Part shown: piece by piece, positions 43,093 through 51,096 of the stretch
Numbering within the stretch: the first letter of the stretch is position 1
How the letters are laid out: every line of letters begins with the position of its first letter
Origin: Oscillospiraceae bacterium
Lineage (GTDB): Bacteria; Bacillota; Clostridia; Oscillospirales; Acutalibacteraceae
NCBI GenBank assembly: GCA_015066625.1
Contig: SVOC01000017.1
Location: forward strand, 1-62,945
Direction of reading: 5' to 3'
Length of the DNA stretch: 62,945 bases
The notes under the pieces: model-generated
Databases searched by the model: none
Told to the model about the DNA's origin: nothing
The model's input: the letters and a program-made list of their open reading frames with translations, nothing else
Program-made: the position numbers and the translations under genes

Positions 43093-45156
43093 TTACAGTT
43101 TCATTGCGATATCCCATGCACCCCAGATAACGGTACGGAGATTGCCAACTTTAGCGGCATCGCCGATAACATGAACGTGCTTTGCCTTGGGAGCAACGGG
43201 TGTGGGAACATAACCGACTGACATAACAACCGAATCAGCAGGAATCTCAAAGGTCTTGCCTTCCTTATCCTTAACGGTTACGCTGCCGTTGTTGATTGAG
43301 CAAAGTGATGTTTCAAGGTGAACGGGAACTTTGTTTGTCTTGAAGAAATCACGCAGGAAGCTTGTGTTGGCAAGTGCAACACCGGGTGTTGTAACAAGGT
43401 CATCCTGCATTTCAACGATTGTGGGCTTCTTGCCCTGAAGGTAAAGGTCATATGCGATTTCACAGCCTGTAAGACCGCCGCCGATAACTGTTACGTTTTC
43501 GCCGACTTCCTTGTTGCCGAGAAGATAATCAACAGCTTCAACAGCCGTGTCTGCACCGGGAACGGGGATTTTTCTTGCCTTTGAACCGGTTGCAACGATA
43601 ACTTCGTCTGCACCGAGAGCGGCAATATCCTTAACCTCTGTGTTCATATGAATGGTGATTGCGCTGTATTTCTTAACCTCGCGGTTATACCATGCAATAA
43701 GGTCGCGGTCCTTCTCCTTGAATGAGGGAGCTGCGGCTGCAATGAATACGCCGCCAAGCTTATCGCTCTTTTCGTAAAGGTCAACCTTGTGGCCTCTCTT
43801 TGCACAAACGATAGCAGCTTCCATACCGCCGATGCCGCCGCCGATGATTGCAACGTTCTTTGACTTCTTTGCAGGCTTGATGCTGTATTTCTTTGACTGC
43901 ATTGTCTGGGGGTTAAGAGCACAGCGTGAAAGACCCATTGTGTCAGTAAGATCCTGAGTGTTTGCATGACCCTTTGATGATGAGAAGTTGAAGCAGGCAC
44001 TGTGACAGCAGATACAGGGTTTGATATCTTCGATTCTGTCTTCGATAAGCTTTGTAACCCATTCGGGGTCGGTAAGGAACTGACGTGCAACACCTACGCC
44101 GTCAATCTTGCCCTCTGCAACAGCCTTTGCACCTTCGTCGGGTTCCATACGGCCTGCGCATACAACGGGAATATCAACAAACTTCTTGATGTGTGCAACA
44201 TCTTCAAGGTTACAGTTCTGGGGCATATACATGGGGGGATGTGCCCAGTACCAGGAGTCGTATGTACCGTTGTCGGCGTTGAGCATATCGTAGCCCATAT
44301 CCTGAAGATATTTTGCAGCCTTTTCGGATTCTTCCATTGCACGGCCTACTTCTGTGTAATCTTCGCCGGGCATTGCGCCTTCGCAGAAGCCCTTCATCTT
44401 TGATTCAACGGAGTAACGGAGTGAAACGGGGTAATCGTCGCCGCAGGAAGCCTTGATAGCCTTAACAACTTCTGCTGCGAAACGGTATCTGTTTTCAAAG
44501 CTTCCGCCGTATTCGTCGGTACGCTTGTTGAAGAATTCGATTGCAAACTGGTCAAGAAGGTAGCCTTCGTGAACGGCGTGAACCTCAACACCGTCAACGC
44601 CTGCGTCACGGCAGAGCTTTGCGGTTTTTGCAAATGCTTCGATGATTTCGTGAATCTGCTCAACTGTCATTTCGGGGCAGATAATGTCGTGTGCCCAACG
44701 TGAGGGCTGGGGGCTGGGAGATGCAAGCTCGTGTGAAGTGTCAAGAATGGGCTTCACAAGAGCACGTGTGAATTTATTTCTGTGAAGGGGAGCAACAAGC
44801 TCGGTGATAGCCCATGAACGGCCCATACCTGCCGTAAGCTGAACAAAAAGCTTTGCGCCTGTTTTATGGATTTCATCCATAAACACTTTGAGCTCTTCAA
44901 ACATTTTGGGGTTCTGCCAGAGCCACTTGCCCCAGAATGTATCACGCAGAGGTGCGATACCGGGAATGATAAGACCAACATTGTTGTTGGCTCTTTCAAG
45001 GAAAAGCTTTGCTGCTTCCTTGTCGAAATGGCAACCGCCGAGCTCAAACCAACCGAAAAGCGATGTGCCGCCCATGGGGCACATAACAATTCTGTTCTTG
45101 ATTTCAACATTGCCTATTTTCCAGGGAGTAAACAATGCTTCATACTGCTGATTCAC
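43093..45156 (-). CDS. Old-yellow-enzyme/2-enoate-reductase family flavoprotein
   Basis: A 687-residue NADH:flavin oxidoreductase. An N-terminal FMN TIM barrel (YEALFTPWKIGNVEIKNRIV start) is followed by a 4Fe-4S binding set (CICCHSACF, then RCALNP) and C-terminal FAD/NAD(P) Rossmann domains (AIIGGGIGGMEAA, VIGGGLTGCEIA). This is the layout of 2,4-dienoyl-CoA reductase and the bile-acid enzymes BaiCD/BaiH. The GTG at 45156 has AAGGAAG, and a longer frame would add a non-family stretch. The substrate (enoate, enone or bile-acid-like) is not inferable from the neighbours. Confidence 0.9.
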   Translation of the reverse strand: MNQQYEALFTPWKIGNVEIKNRIVMCPMGGTSLFGWFELGGCHFDKEAAKLFLERANNNVGLIIPGIAPLRDTFWGKWLWQNPKMFEELKVFMDEIHKTGAKLFVQLTAGMGRSWAITELVAPLHRNKFTRALVKPILDTSHELASPSPQPSRWAHDIICPEMTVEQIHEIIEAFAKTAKLCRDAGVDGVEVHAVHEGYLLDQFAIEFFNKRTDEYGGSFENRYRFAAEVVKAIKASCGDDYPVSLRYSVESKMKGFCEGAMPGEDYTEVGRAMEESEKAAKYLQDMGYDMLNADNGTYDSWYWAHPPMYMPQNCNLEDVAHIKKFVDIPVVCAGRMEPDEGAKAVAEGKIDGVGVARQFLTDPEWVTKLIEDRIEDIKPCICCHSACFNFSSSKGHANTQDLTDTMGLSRCALNPQTMQSKKYSIKPAKKSKNVAIIGGGIGGMEAAIVCAKRGHKVDLYEKSDKLGGVFIAAAAPSFKEKDRDLIAWYNREVKKYSAITIHMNTEVKDIAALGADEVIVATGSKARKIPVPGADTAVEAVDYLLGNKEVGENVTVIGGGLTGCEIAYDLYLQGKKPTIVEMQDDLVTTPGVALANTSFLRDFFKTNKVPVHLETSLCSINNGSVTVKDKEGKTFEIPADSVVMSVGYVPTPVAPKAKHVHVIGDAAKVGNLRTVIWGAWDIAMKL

Positions 45157-45196
45157 TGAAAACCACTTCCTTAATAAAATTAATGTCAACAGGTAT

Positions 45197-45225
45197 ATAA
45201 TAAAATATTTAACTGTCGATGTCAA
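45197..45225 (-). promoter_or_regulatory. Promoter of the flavoprotein gene
   Basis: Minus strand TTGACA (45225-45220) and TATTAT (45202-45197), spacer 17 bases. Confidence 0.82.
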
Positions 45226-45234
45226 GGAGTAAAA

Positions 45235-45280
45235 AACAAAAAAGGGGACTGTTTCGCTGTGAAAAACAAAACAGTCCTTT
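45235..45280 (-). terminator. Terminator after the GH2/GDPD operon
   Basis: AAAGGACTGTTT pairs with AAACAGTCC..CTTT (with two extra bases) on the minus strand and ends in TTTTTT. It closes the operon that starts at 50934. Confidence 0.75.
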
Positions 45281-45284
45281 GCTT

Positions 45285-46295
45285 TTATTGCATACATTCC
45301 TGCACAACGCTGTATACTTTTTCGGGGTAGTCCGTCATTATGCAGTCAGCTCCGTTGAGGGTAAGTGTTCTTACTTCTTCCTCGTCGTTGATTGTCCAGT
45401 ACTGAACCGCAATGTTGTTGCTGTGAGCGTAGTTCAGCATTTCTCTTGTACCAAGGTTGATAAGGTTGTCAAATGCGCTTGAACCGTAGGGTATCTGCAA
45501 TGCGACATATGAGGGGCTTACGTCCTGCAAATCCCAACCCATTCTGAAATAGAAATAGAACTGAACCGCTTCGATGGCATCTGCGGTTCTTGCAATTTCG
45601 GGGTATTCCGACTTCATGTAAGCCGAAACATCGGGTGCAAAGGTTGACCAGATAACTCTGTCCTGCAAATTACGCTCGGTTATAACGGAATAAAGTCTGT
45701 CAACAGCTTTTCTGCCGTTTATACCGATGCTCTTTATTTCGATGACATATCTGTATTCTTTATCGGCATTTGCTTCAACATAATCAATAACGCCGTCGCA
45801 GGTTGCAATGTGCAGATTATAGGGAATGTCGTCGCCTCTTAATCCGCGGTAAGGGTAATCGCCGTTGCCTTTGAAGTTTTCGCCCATGTTGAGCTGCATT
45901 GCTTCTTCAAGAGTGAGGGATGAAACAAAAATATTCTTTCTGCCGAAAAGCTCGGCTGCGTTTGAAGTGCCGTCATATGTAAGGTCGTGGTGAAGCACAA
46001 GCTCACCGTCTTTTGTTACCTGAACGTCAAATTCAAGAGTGTCAACACAATTCGAATTCTCAACAATATTCTCAAACGCCATAAGGGTATTCTGAGGTGC
46101 ATTGCCCGCACCCGAGCGGTGAGCCGCAATATCCGGATCAAGATATTCGTTTATGTACGGATTTGTGCAATCGGGGTATACAACCGGAGTTTCGGGGTCT
46201 CCTGCATCACCCATTGTCAGAAGAATGGGGATAAGCATTGCGGCGGCAATGAAACCGTTGAAAATATTCTTGATTGTTAAAAATATTCCTGCCAT
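45285..46295 (-). CDS. Membrane-anchored glycerophosphodiester phosphodiesterase
   Basis: A GDPD-family phosphodiesterase of about 336 residues. One N-terminal span (about IFNGFIAAAMLIPILL) should hold the catalytic TIM barrel outside the cell. Seen: HRSGAGNAPQNTL (the family HRG...PENT, here PQNT), the metal ligands in LEFDVQVTKDGELVLHHD and the third acid in VIEIKS. Metal and catalytic ligands are thus in place. The ATG at 46295 follows GGGTGA in the end of the previous gene; a GTG nine bases earlier is an alternative. It is the last gene of the GH2 operon. Confidence 0.85.
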   Translation of the reverse strand: MAGIFLTIKNIFNGFIAAAMLIPILLTMGDAGDPETPVVYPDCTNPYINEYLDPDIAAHRSGAGNAPQNTLMAFENIVENSNCVDTLEFDVQVTKDGELVLHHDLTYDGTSNAAELFGRKNIFVSSLTLEEAMQLNMGENFKGNGDYPYRGLRGDDIPYNLHIATCDGVIDYVEANADKEYRYVIEIKSIGINGRKAVDRLYSVITERNLQDRVIWSTFAPDVSAYMKSEYPEIARTADAIEAVQFYFYFRMGWDLQDVSPSYVALQIPYGSSAFDNLINLGTREMLNYAHSNNIAVQYWTINDEEEVRTLTLNGADCIMTDYPEKVYSVVQECMQ

Positions 46296-46296
46296 A

Positions 46297-48474
46297 TCAG
46301 TCACCCAGAAGTCCGTGATATCTGCCCATCCAGTAGGGGAGAAGGTAGATATAAGGCATCATTGCTTTCATACCGTTTGCACCTGCGGTTGCGGGAAGGG
46401 TTGATGTTTTGTTAACGATTTTACTGTTGATATCAACAAATCTTTCCGCACCCGAATCGCACACAAATGGATTGCCGTCATAGTGAACAAGAACTCTTGC
46501 GGAATACTCAACGGGGTACTTGAGTTGGGGAGGAATACCCATTGACTCCTGCTCCGTATCCCATACGATATCCTTTCTGTAGCTGTTGTATGCAGGCCAT
46601 CTGATAAGGTCAAGATTCATTTCTGAAAGTGATTTTGCGGCGTTTTCAATGTCGCAGTAATTCTCTGTCAGTGCACCGTAAACAATGTTGAAGAAGGGTG
46701 AACGCTCAACTCTTTCGTATTCCCAGTGGTGGGTAAGACCCATTTTGAATATTTCTTTGTGAGCATTATTATCGGTGTAAACGATAAGGGGATAGATGTT
46801 GACAAAATCAAGCTGGTCGTCGATATGTGCAACGTGACCGTCCTCGCACTTATACTGCATGCAGTTCATTGCATAGTGGTGCTTTTTAATAAGCATATCG
46901 TATACTTCATCGTATTTCTTATCGCCTGTTACGTGATATGTTGTTTTGAGGAATGAAAGAATTTCAAGTGAGTTTGTGCCGCGCTCGTAATACCATCTGT
47001 CGTCGTTGTTGAGAAGGTCGGGCTCCCAGTTTGCCCAGGTGGTGGGCACTCCGTCAACATCGGTCAGGTGGAAGTTGTTTTCAATGATATGGTCGGTGAT
47101 TGTTTTTACGACCTGAGCAATCTTCTTCTTTTCTTTTTTGTCTGCGACAAGGTCGTAATAAATGCCGTATGCAAAGTAGTGGCCTGTCATTTCGTCGCTT
47201 GATGTTTCGCCAAGCCATTCGCAGTCGGGATTTTCGGGGCAGATGTGCCATTCTTCACGGTTGCCCGTGCCGAAATCGGGCTCGTGTGAATATCTTGTTG
47301 CTCTTGCGGTGAAGCCTGCCTTGCCCGTAACCTCGGTAAGCTTAATCATAGCCTCAACAGCCCTCTTTGCGTTTGCCTTTGCTTTTTCATCGCCTGTTAC
47401 CTTGTAGCGGAAGCACTGTGCGGCGCAGTAAAGACCGGTGAAAAGACCGTCGTTATCCGAGTTGGGAAGTCTGCCCGAGGTAAGGTCGCCGTATTTTGAA
47501 AGTGACCTTGTTACCTGATAGCCTTCGTTGCGGGTAAAGTATTTTTCGGCAATGTCGTCATAGTGATTTGCCTTTTCTTCAAGAGTCATATCCTTTGAAG
47601 TGATAAGGCTGATGCCTTCGGGAGTTACGGCGGCGATTGTGCCGCTGTCTGAAACGGTAATCTGTGTTACCGTGGGGTGCATAAGCCATGCACCGTAGGA
47701 ATAATATGTAATTTTGCCTTCAACAAGAGTAATGATGCCCGTGTTCGTTGCAAAATACTTTTTGCCGTCTGCGGCAAAGAACATATCGTTGAATGAGCCG
47801 TCGGGAACGGAATAAAAATCGTTGCCGTTGAACCAGAAGTTTCTGCCGTCGTAGATGTTGAGACCTGCGCTTGTGCCTACCCAGAGATGACCCATTGCAT
47901 CAATGGCGGTGCACTTTATATCCTTACTGAGCACGCCCGACATATCGGGTGTCATTTCAGCCCAGTGACGGCGCTTGCCCTTCATTGAAAGCAGACCCTC
48001 GGAGGTTGCACCGATATAAACGGTTTCGCCGTATTTTGATTTGTTGTCAAGTGCGGCAAGGCATACCGTATCTTCGGGCACGTCAACTATTCTTGTGAAA
48101 CTGCTGTTTTCTTCAAGGTAAAGAGCTTTTGAAGTAACAAGCCACAGTGAGCCGTCAAGAGCAACTGACATATCGATAACGGGAGCATCGAACTCGGCAA
48201 TAACGTGAACCTTGCCCTTTTTAATCTGAGCAAGAGCGTTGCCGTTTGCGGCGTAGAGCTTACCGCCCTTTGAGAAAAGCTTTGAAGCCTTTATACTCAG
48301 TTTCTTTGCTTTGCCGTCTGCAAATTCAACAATGCCTTCGGGCTGTGCGATGTAAAGATTTTCGCCCTCAAATGCAACGGATGTAACGTTTTCAAGGTCA
48401 ATGCCATGCTCGGCAGTGATGAAAATTTTGTCATACTGTCTGAATGAACCGAAATTAAGAGTAGGTTTTTTCAT
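46297..48474 (-). CDS. Beta-propeller plus alpha/alpha-barrel protein
   Basis: A 725-residue protein with no signal peptide. The first ~330 residues repeat short beta-propeller blades of the two-component-regulator type (LWVGTSAGLNIYDGRNFWF, and AALDNKSKYGETVYIGATSEG). From about residue 300 the sequence is helical, with DGLFTGLYCAAQCFRY and DEMTGHYFAYGIYYD, like alpha/alpha-barrel glycan hydrolases, but I cannot name the family. The start follows AGGAG. It sits between the GH2 peptide pair and the phosphodiesterase, whose start it overlaps or abuts. It has no obvious membrane anchor, so both catalytic and binding roles are open. Confidence 0.65.
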   Translation of the reverse strand: MKKPTLNFGSFRQYDKIFITAEHGIDLENVTSVAFEGENLYIAQPEGIVEFADGKAKKLSIKASKLFSKGGKLYAANGNALAQIKKGKVHVIAEFDAPVIDMSVALDGSLWLVTSKALYLEENSSFTRIVDVPEDTVCLAALDNKSKYGETVYIGATSEGLLSMKGKRRHWAEMTPDMSGVLSKDIKCTAIDAMGHLWVGTSAGLNIYDGRNFWFNGNDFYSVPDGSFNDMFFAADGKKYFATNTGIITLVEGKITYYSYGAWLMHPTVTQITVSDSGTIAAVTPEGISLITSKDMTLEEKANHYDDIAEKYFTRNEGYQVTRSLSKYGDLTSGRLPNSDNDGLFTGLYCAAQCFRYKVTGDEKAKANAKRAVEAMIKLTEVTGKAGFTARATRYSHEPDFGTGNREEWHICPENPDCEWLGETSSDEMTGHYFAYGIYYDLVADKKEKKKIAQVVKTITDHIIENNFHLTDVDGVPTTWANWEPDLLNNDDRWYYERGTNSLEILSFLKTTYHVTGDKKYDEVYDMLIKKHHYAMNCMQYKCEDGHVAHIDDQLDFVNIYPLIVYTDNNAHKEIFKMGLTHHWEYERVERSPFFNIVYGALTENYCDIENAAKSLSEMNLDLIRWPAYNSYRKDIVWDTEQESMGIPPQLKYPVEYSARVLVHYDGNPFVCDSGAERFVDINSKIVNKTSTLPATAGANGMKAMMPYIYLLPYWMGRYHGLLGD

Positions 48475-48522
48475 ATATATCTCCTCAATATGTGATGGTG
48501 TAATCTTTTTCGAAAGTCAGAC

Positions 48523-48645
48523 CTATTCCGCAACCTCATAAGCTTCAATAATATCGCAGACCGCACCTACGCCCTTGCCTGCGGTGGGGAGCATTGCGAA
48601 AACAAGCATTGCCGCAATAAGTGCGGATAAAACAGATTTCTTCAT
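48523..48645 (-). CDS. 40-residue signal-peptide-like small protein
   Basis: A 40-codon gene in the 192-base gap between the GH2 gene and the propeller gene. AAAGGAAG sits about nine bases before its ATG (48645). The product begins MKKSVLSALIAAMLVFAML, has PTAG and a single cysteine (residue 30) and ends in acidic EAYEVAE. It looks like a secreted or membrane-inserted peptide. A dedicated ribosome binding site and codon use like that of the neighbours favour a real gene. The function is unknown. Confidence 0.6.
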   Translation of the reverse strand: MKKSVLSALIAAMLVFAMLPTAGKGVGAVCDIIEAYEVAE

Positions 48646-48666
48646 AAGTCAACTTCCTTTAAGTTA

Positions 48667-50934
48667 TTACTTTACGGGCTTTTTGACTTTGTTGAGCATT
48701 GTGTTGATTTCAAGAATCTGCTCCTTGGTGAATTTGCCGCCCAGCATTGAGAATACACGCTTTACGGTGAAGCCCTTTGCCATACCGTAAACATTTTTTA
48801 TCATTCCCATATTCATGCTGAAGCCTGCAACCTCAAGACCGCCGCCTTTTTTGCCTTCCTTGCCTGCGGTCATTGCGTTCTTGATTTTAAGCAGAATTTT
48901 CACCATTGCGATTTTACCGCCGAAGGTGGACATAATATCGCCGATTGTATCGTTGATTGAGAATCTGCCGTCGGGCATTGTGATATCAAACCAGTTGATA
49001 ACCTCGCCCTCTTCCTTCATAATGTATGCTTCGTTGGGAGTATCAACCCTGCGGATAGTTGCTGTATCTTCAAGACCGTCGGCCTTTGCGGTGAGGGTTG
49101 TTTCGCCTTCATTCTTTACTTCAAAATAGAAGAAGGGATATTTGCCCTTTGTCTGCTTGCCTACGCTTACGCCGTTTGCAAAAAGCTCAACCTCGCTGCA
49201 GTTTGAGTAAACGGTAACCTTTGTTACATCCTCAACACGGTCAATATAACGCTTTGAGCAGATATGCACCATGGGTTCAGGGTTAAGCCATGCCTTGTAA
49301 GCGTAGAAGGAATCTTTCTTGTATTTTCTGTCGAAGGTAACAAGACCCTTGTGGTTCATTCCGTTTTCGCCGCCCTCTGCTCTTGCATCTGCGGCAAAGT
49401 CAAACATATTCCATACGTGGGTTGCCCAGAGGTAGGGTCTTTCGGCGATTTGCTTGATAAGCTCTTCGTGATAATATGCCTGATATTCCTCGGTGTAATC
49501 GCCCTGAACAGGAGTTGAAGTGTGCCAGTCAAGTGCTTCACAGCCGTATTCGCTTATGCCGATGGGCTTTTTGGGATATTTCTTATGGAAATCGTCAAAC
49601 CAGGGACCGTTCATATCCGTTGTGCCGCCGTACCAGCCGAAATAGTGGTTGTATGAAAGCACATCGCTGATGTGAACATATTCCGCGTCGATTGAGCACA
49701 TTGTAACGGAAGCCACGGTTGTGGGTCTTGTCTTATCCATTTCGTGGCAAAGCTCATTAAGCTTTTTATGGTTTCTGATAAGGTCGGGGTCGGCCGCGCC
49801 TGCAATTGTGATTTCGTTTGAAAGGCCCCATACAACGATTGAAGGATGGTTGTAATTCTGAACGATGAGCTCCTTCATCTGTGTGATTGTGTTGTCGTAG
49901 CCGCCGGGCATATGCTTTGAAATATAGGGGATTTCAGCCCAGAGAACAAGACCCGCTTCATCGCAAAGGTTGTAAAAATACTGTGAGTGCTGATAGTGTG
50001 CAAGTCTGATTGTTGTTGCACCCACCTCGAGAATAAGGTCAAGGTCTTCCTTGTGATGTTCAGGCAGAAGTGCGTTGCCGATGCCGGGTCTGTCCTGATG
50101 GCGTGATACACCTCTGAGGGGGTATTCTTCGCCGTTGAGAATGAAGCCCTTGTCGGGGTCAATCTTAAATGTGCGGCAGCCGAAGCGTGTGATGATTTCG
50201 TCAACTTCCTCGCCGTTACAAATGAGAGTTGCCTTTGCGGTGTAAAGAAAGGGGTCTTTTCTGCCGTGCCAGAGATGAACGTTTTCGATTGTCAGCTTAA
50301 CCTCGTCATCTTCGTCGCCTACGGTGCTTGCGATAACCTTGCCCTCTGCAAGAATTTCATATTTTACCTTGCAGTCATCATCATCTTCAATGAAAGTTTT
50401 GATTGTAACTTCTGCATTACTGCCCTTGATTTCGGGAGTAACCATGATTGAGGGTGAACCGTAATATTCAAGGTCAAAATGATTTTCGGGTACGCCGATA
50501 AGAGTAACATCACGGTAAATACCGCCGTAGAAGGTGAAGTCTGCATTCTGGGGGTAAACCTTGTCGTTGGGTGAATTGTCAACAGCAAGAGCAAGAATAT
50601 TTTCAGCCTTGATATCCTTAAGCTCTGCTCTGAATGTTGAATATCCGCCGTGATGCTCGCAGATTTCTTTGCCGTTCCAGTAAACCTTGCAGGATGAATT
50701 TACACCGTCAAACTGAGCGTAAACCTTCTTGCCTTCGGGCATATCCTCCGCTTTGATTCCTTTTGCAAAAAAACAGGTGCCTCTGTAATAATCGTTGCCG
50801 CCGTCCTGACCGTCGGTGCCGTTCCAGGTGTAGGGCAGATTTATTTCATCCCAGCCTGAGGGCAGGGCAGCGGGTGCGGCTTTTGCTTCCTTTGAAAAAA
50901 GCCAGTTTGCATTAATGCTCTTTATGTTTCTCAT
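48667..50934 (-). CDS. Glycoside hydrolase family 2 enzyme with C-terminal extension
   Basis: A 755-residue beta-galactosidase/beta-glucuronidase-type enzyme without a signal peptide. N-terminal jelly-roll and immunoglobulin-like domains precede the TIM barrel, with the acid/base glutamate in GLSNEI and the nucleophile in ISEYGCEA. After a beta domain at ~590-650, the last ~100 residues (RFSINDTIGDIMSTFGGK to the basic end KKPVK) are not part of the standard GH2 fold. The start has GGAGG; promoter at 50974-51002. It heads the operon with the small peptide, the propeller protein and GDPD. Confidence 0.9.
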   Translation of the reverse strand: MRNIKSINANWLFSKEAKAAPAALPSGWDEINLPYTWNGTDGQDGGNDYYRGTCFFAKGIKAEDMPEGKKVYAQFDGVNSSCKVYWNGKEICEHHGGYSTFRAELKDIKAENILALAVDNSPNDKVYPQNADFTFYGGIYRDVTLIGVPENHFDLEYYGSPSIMVTPEIKGSNAEVTIKTFIEDDDDCKVKYEILAEGKVIASTVGDEDDEVKLTIENVHLWHGRKDPFLYTAKATLICNGEEVDEIITRFGCRTFKIDPDKGFILNGEEYPLRGVSRHQDRPGIGNALLPEHHKEDLDLILEVGATTIRLAHYQHSQYFYNLCDEAGLVLWAEIPYISKHMPGGYDNTITQMKELIVQNYNHPSIVVWGLSNEITIAGAADPDLIRNHKKLNELCHEMDKTRPTTVASVTMCSIDAEYVHISDVLSYNHYFGWYGGTTDMNGPWFDDFHKKYPKKPIGISEYGCEALDWHTSTPVQGDYTEEYQAYYHEELIKQIAERPYLWATHVWNMFDFAADARAEGGENGMNHKGLVTFDRKYKKDSFYAYKAWLNPEPMVHICSKRYIDRVEDVTKVTVYSNCSEVELFANGVSVGKQTKGKYPFFYFEVKNEGETTLTAKADGLEDTATIRRVDTPNEAYIMKEEGEVINWFDITMPDGRFSINDTIGDIMSTFGGKIAMVKILLKIKNAMTAGKEGKKGGGLEVAGFSMNMGMIKNVYGMAKGFTVKRVFSMLGGKFTKEQILEINTMLNKVKKPVK

Positions 50935-50973
50935 GATAACCTCCGTGTTTTGAATTCACAAATTACCATTCTG

Positions 50974-51002
50974 ATTATATAACAAAAAAATAAAATTTTC
51001 AA
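50974..51002 (-). promoter_or_regulatory. Promoter of the GH2 operon
   Basis: Minus strand TTGAAA (51002-50997) and TATAAT (50979-50974), spacer 17 bases. Confidence 0.78.
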
Positions 51003-51035
51003 CGAATATATTTGGTATAATAAGTAATCTGTTTA

Positions 51036-51064
51036 TTGACTTTTGCATTTGCACATAGTAGAAT
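51036..51064 (+). promoter_or_regulatory. Promoter of the ABC exporter pair
   Basis: TTGACT (51036-51041) and TAGAAT (51059-51064), spacer 17 bases. The predicted start site falls in the palindrome just downstream. Confidence 0.72.
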
Positions 51065-51065
51065 C

Positions 51066-51083
51066 AATTCCGTATACGGAATT
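51066..51083. promoter_or_regulatory. 18-base perfect palindrome, likely operator
   Basis: AATTCCGTATACGGAATT is a perfect inverted repeat that begins two bases after the -10 box and spans the expected transcription start. This position is typical of a repressor operator. No regulator gene is adjacent. Confidence 0.6.
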
Positions 51084-51096
51084 TTCGGAGGATGAA

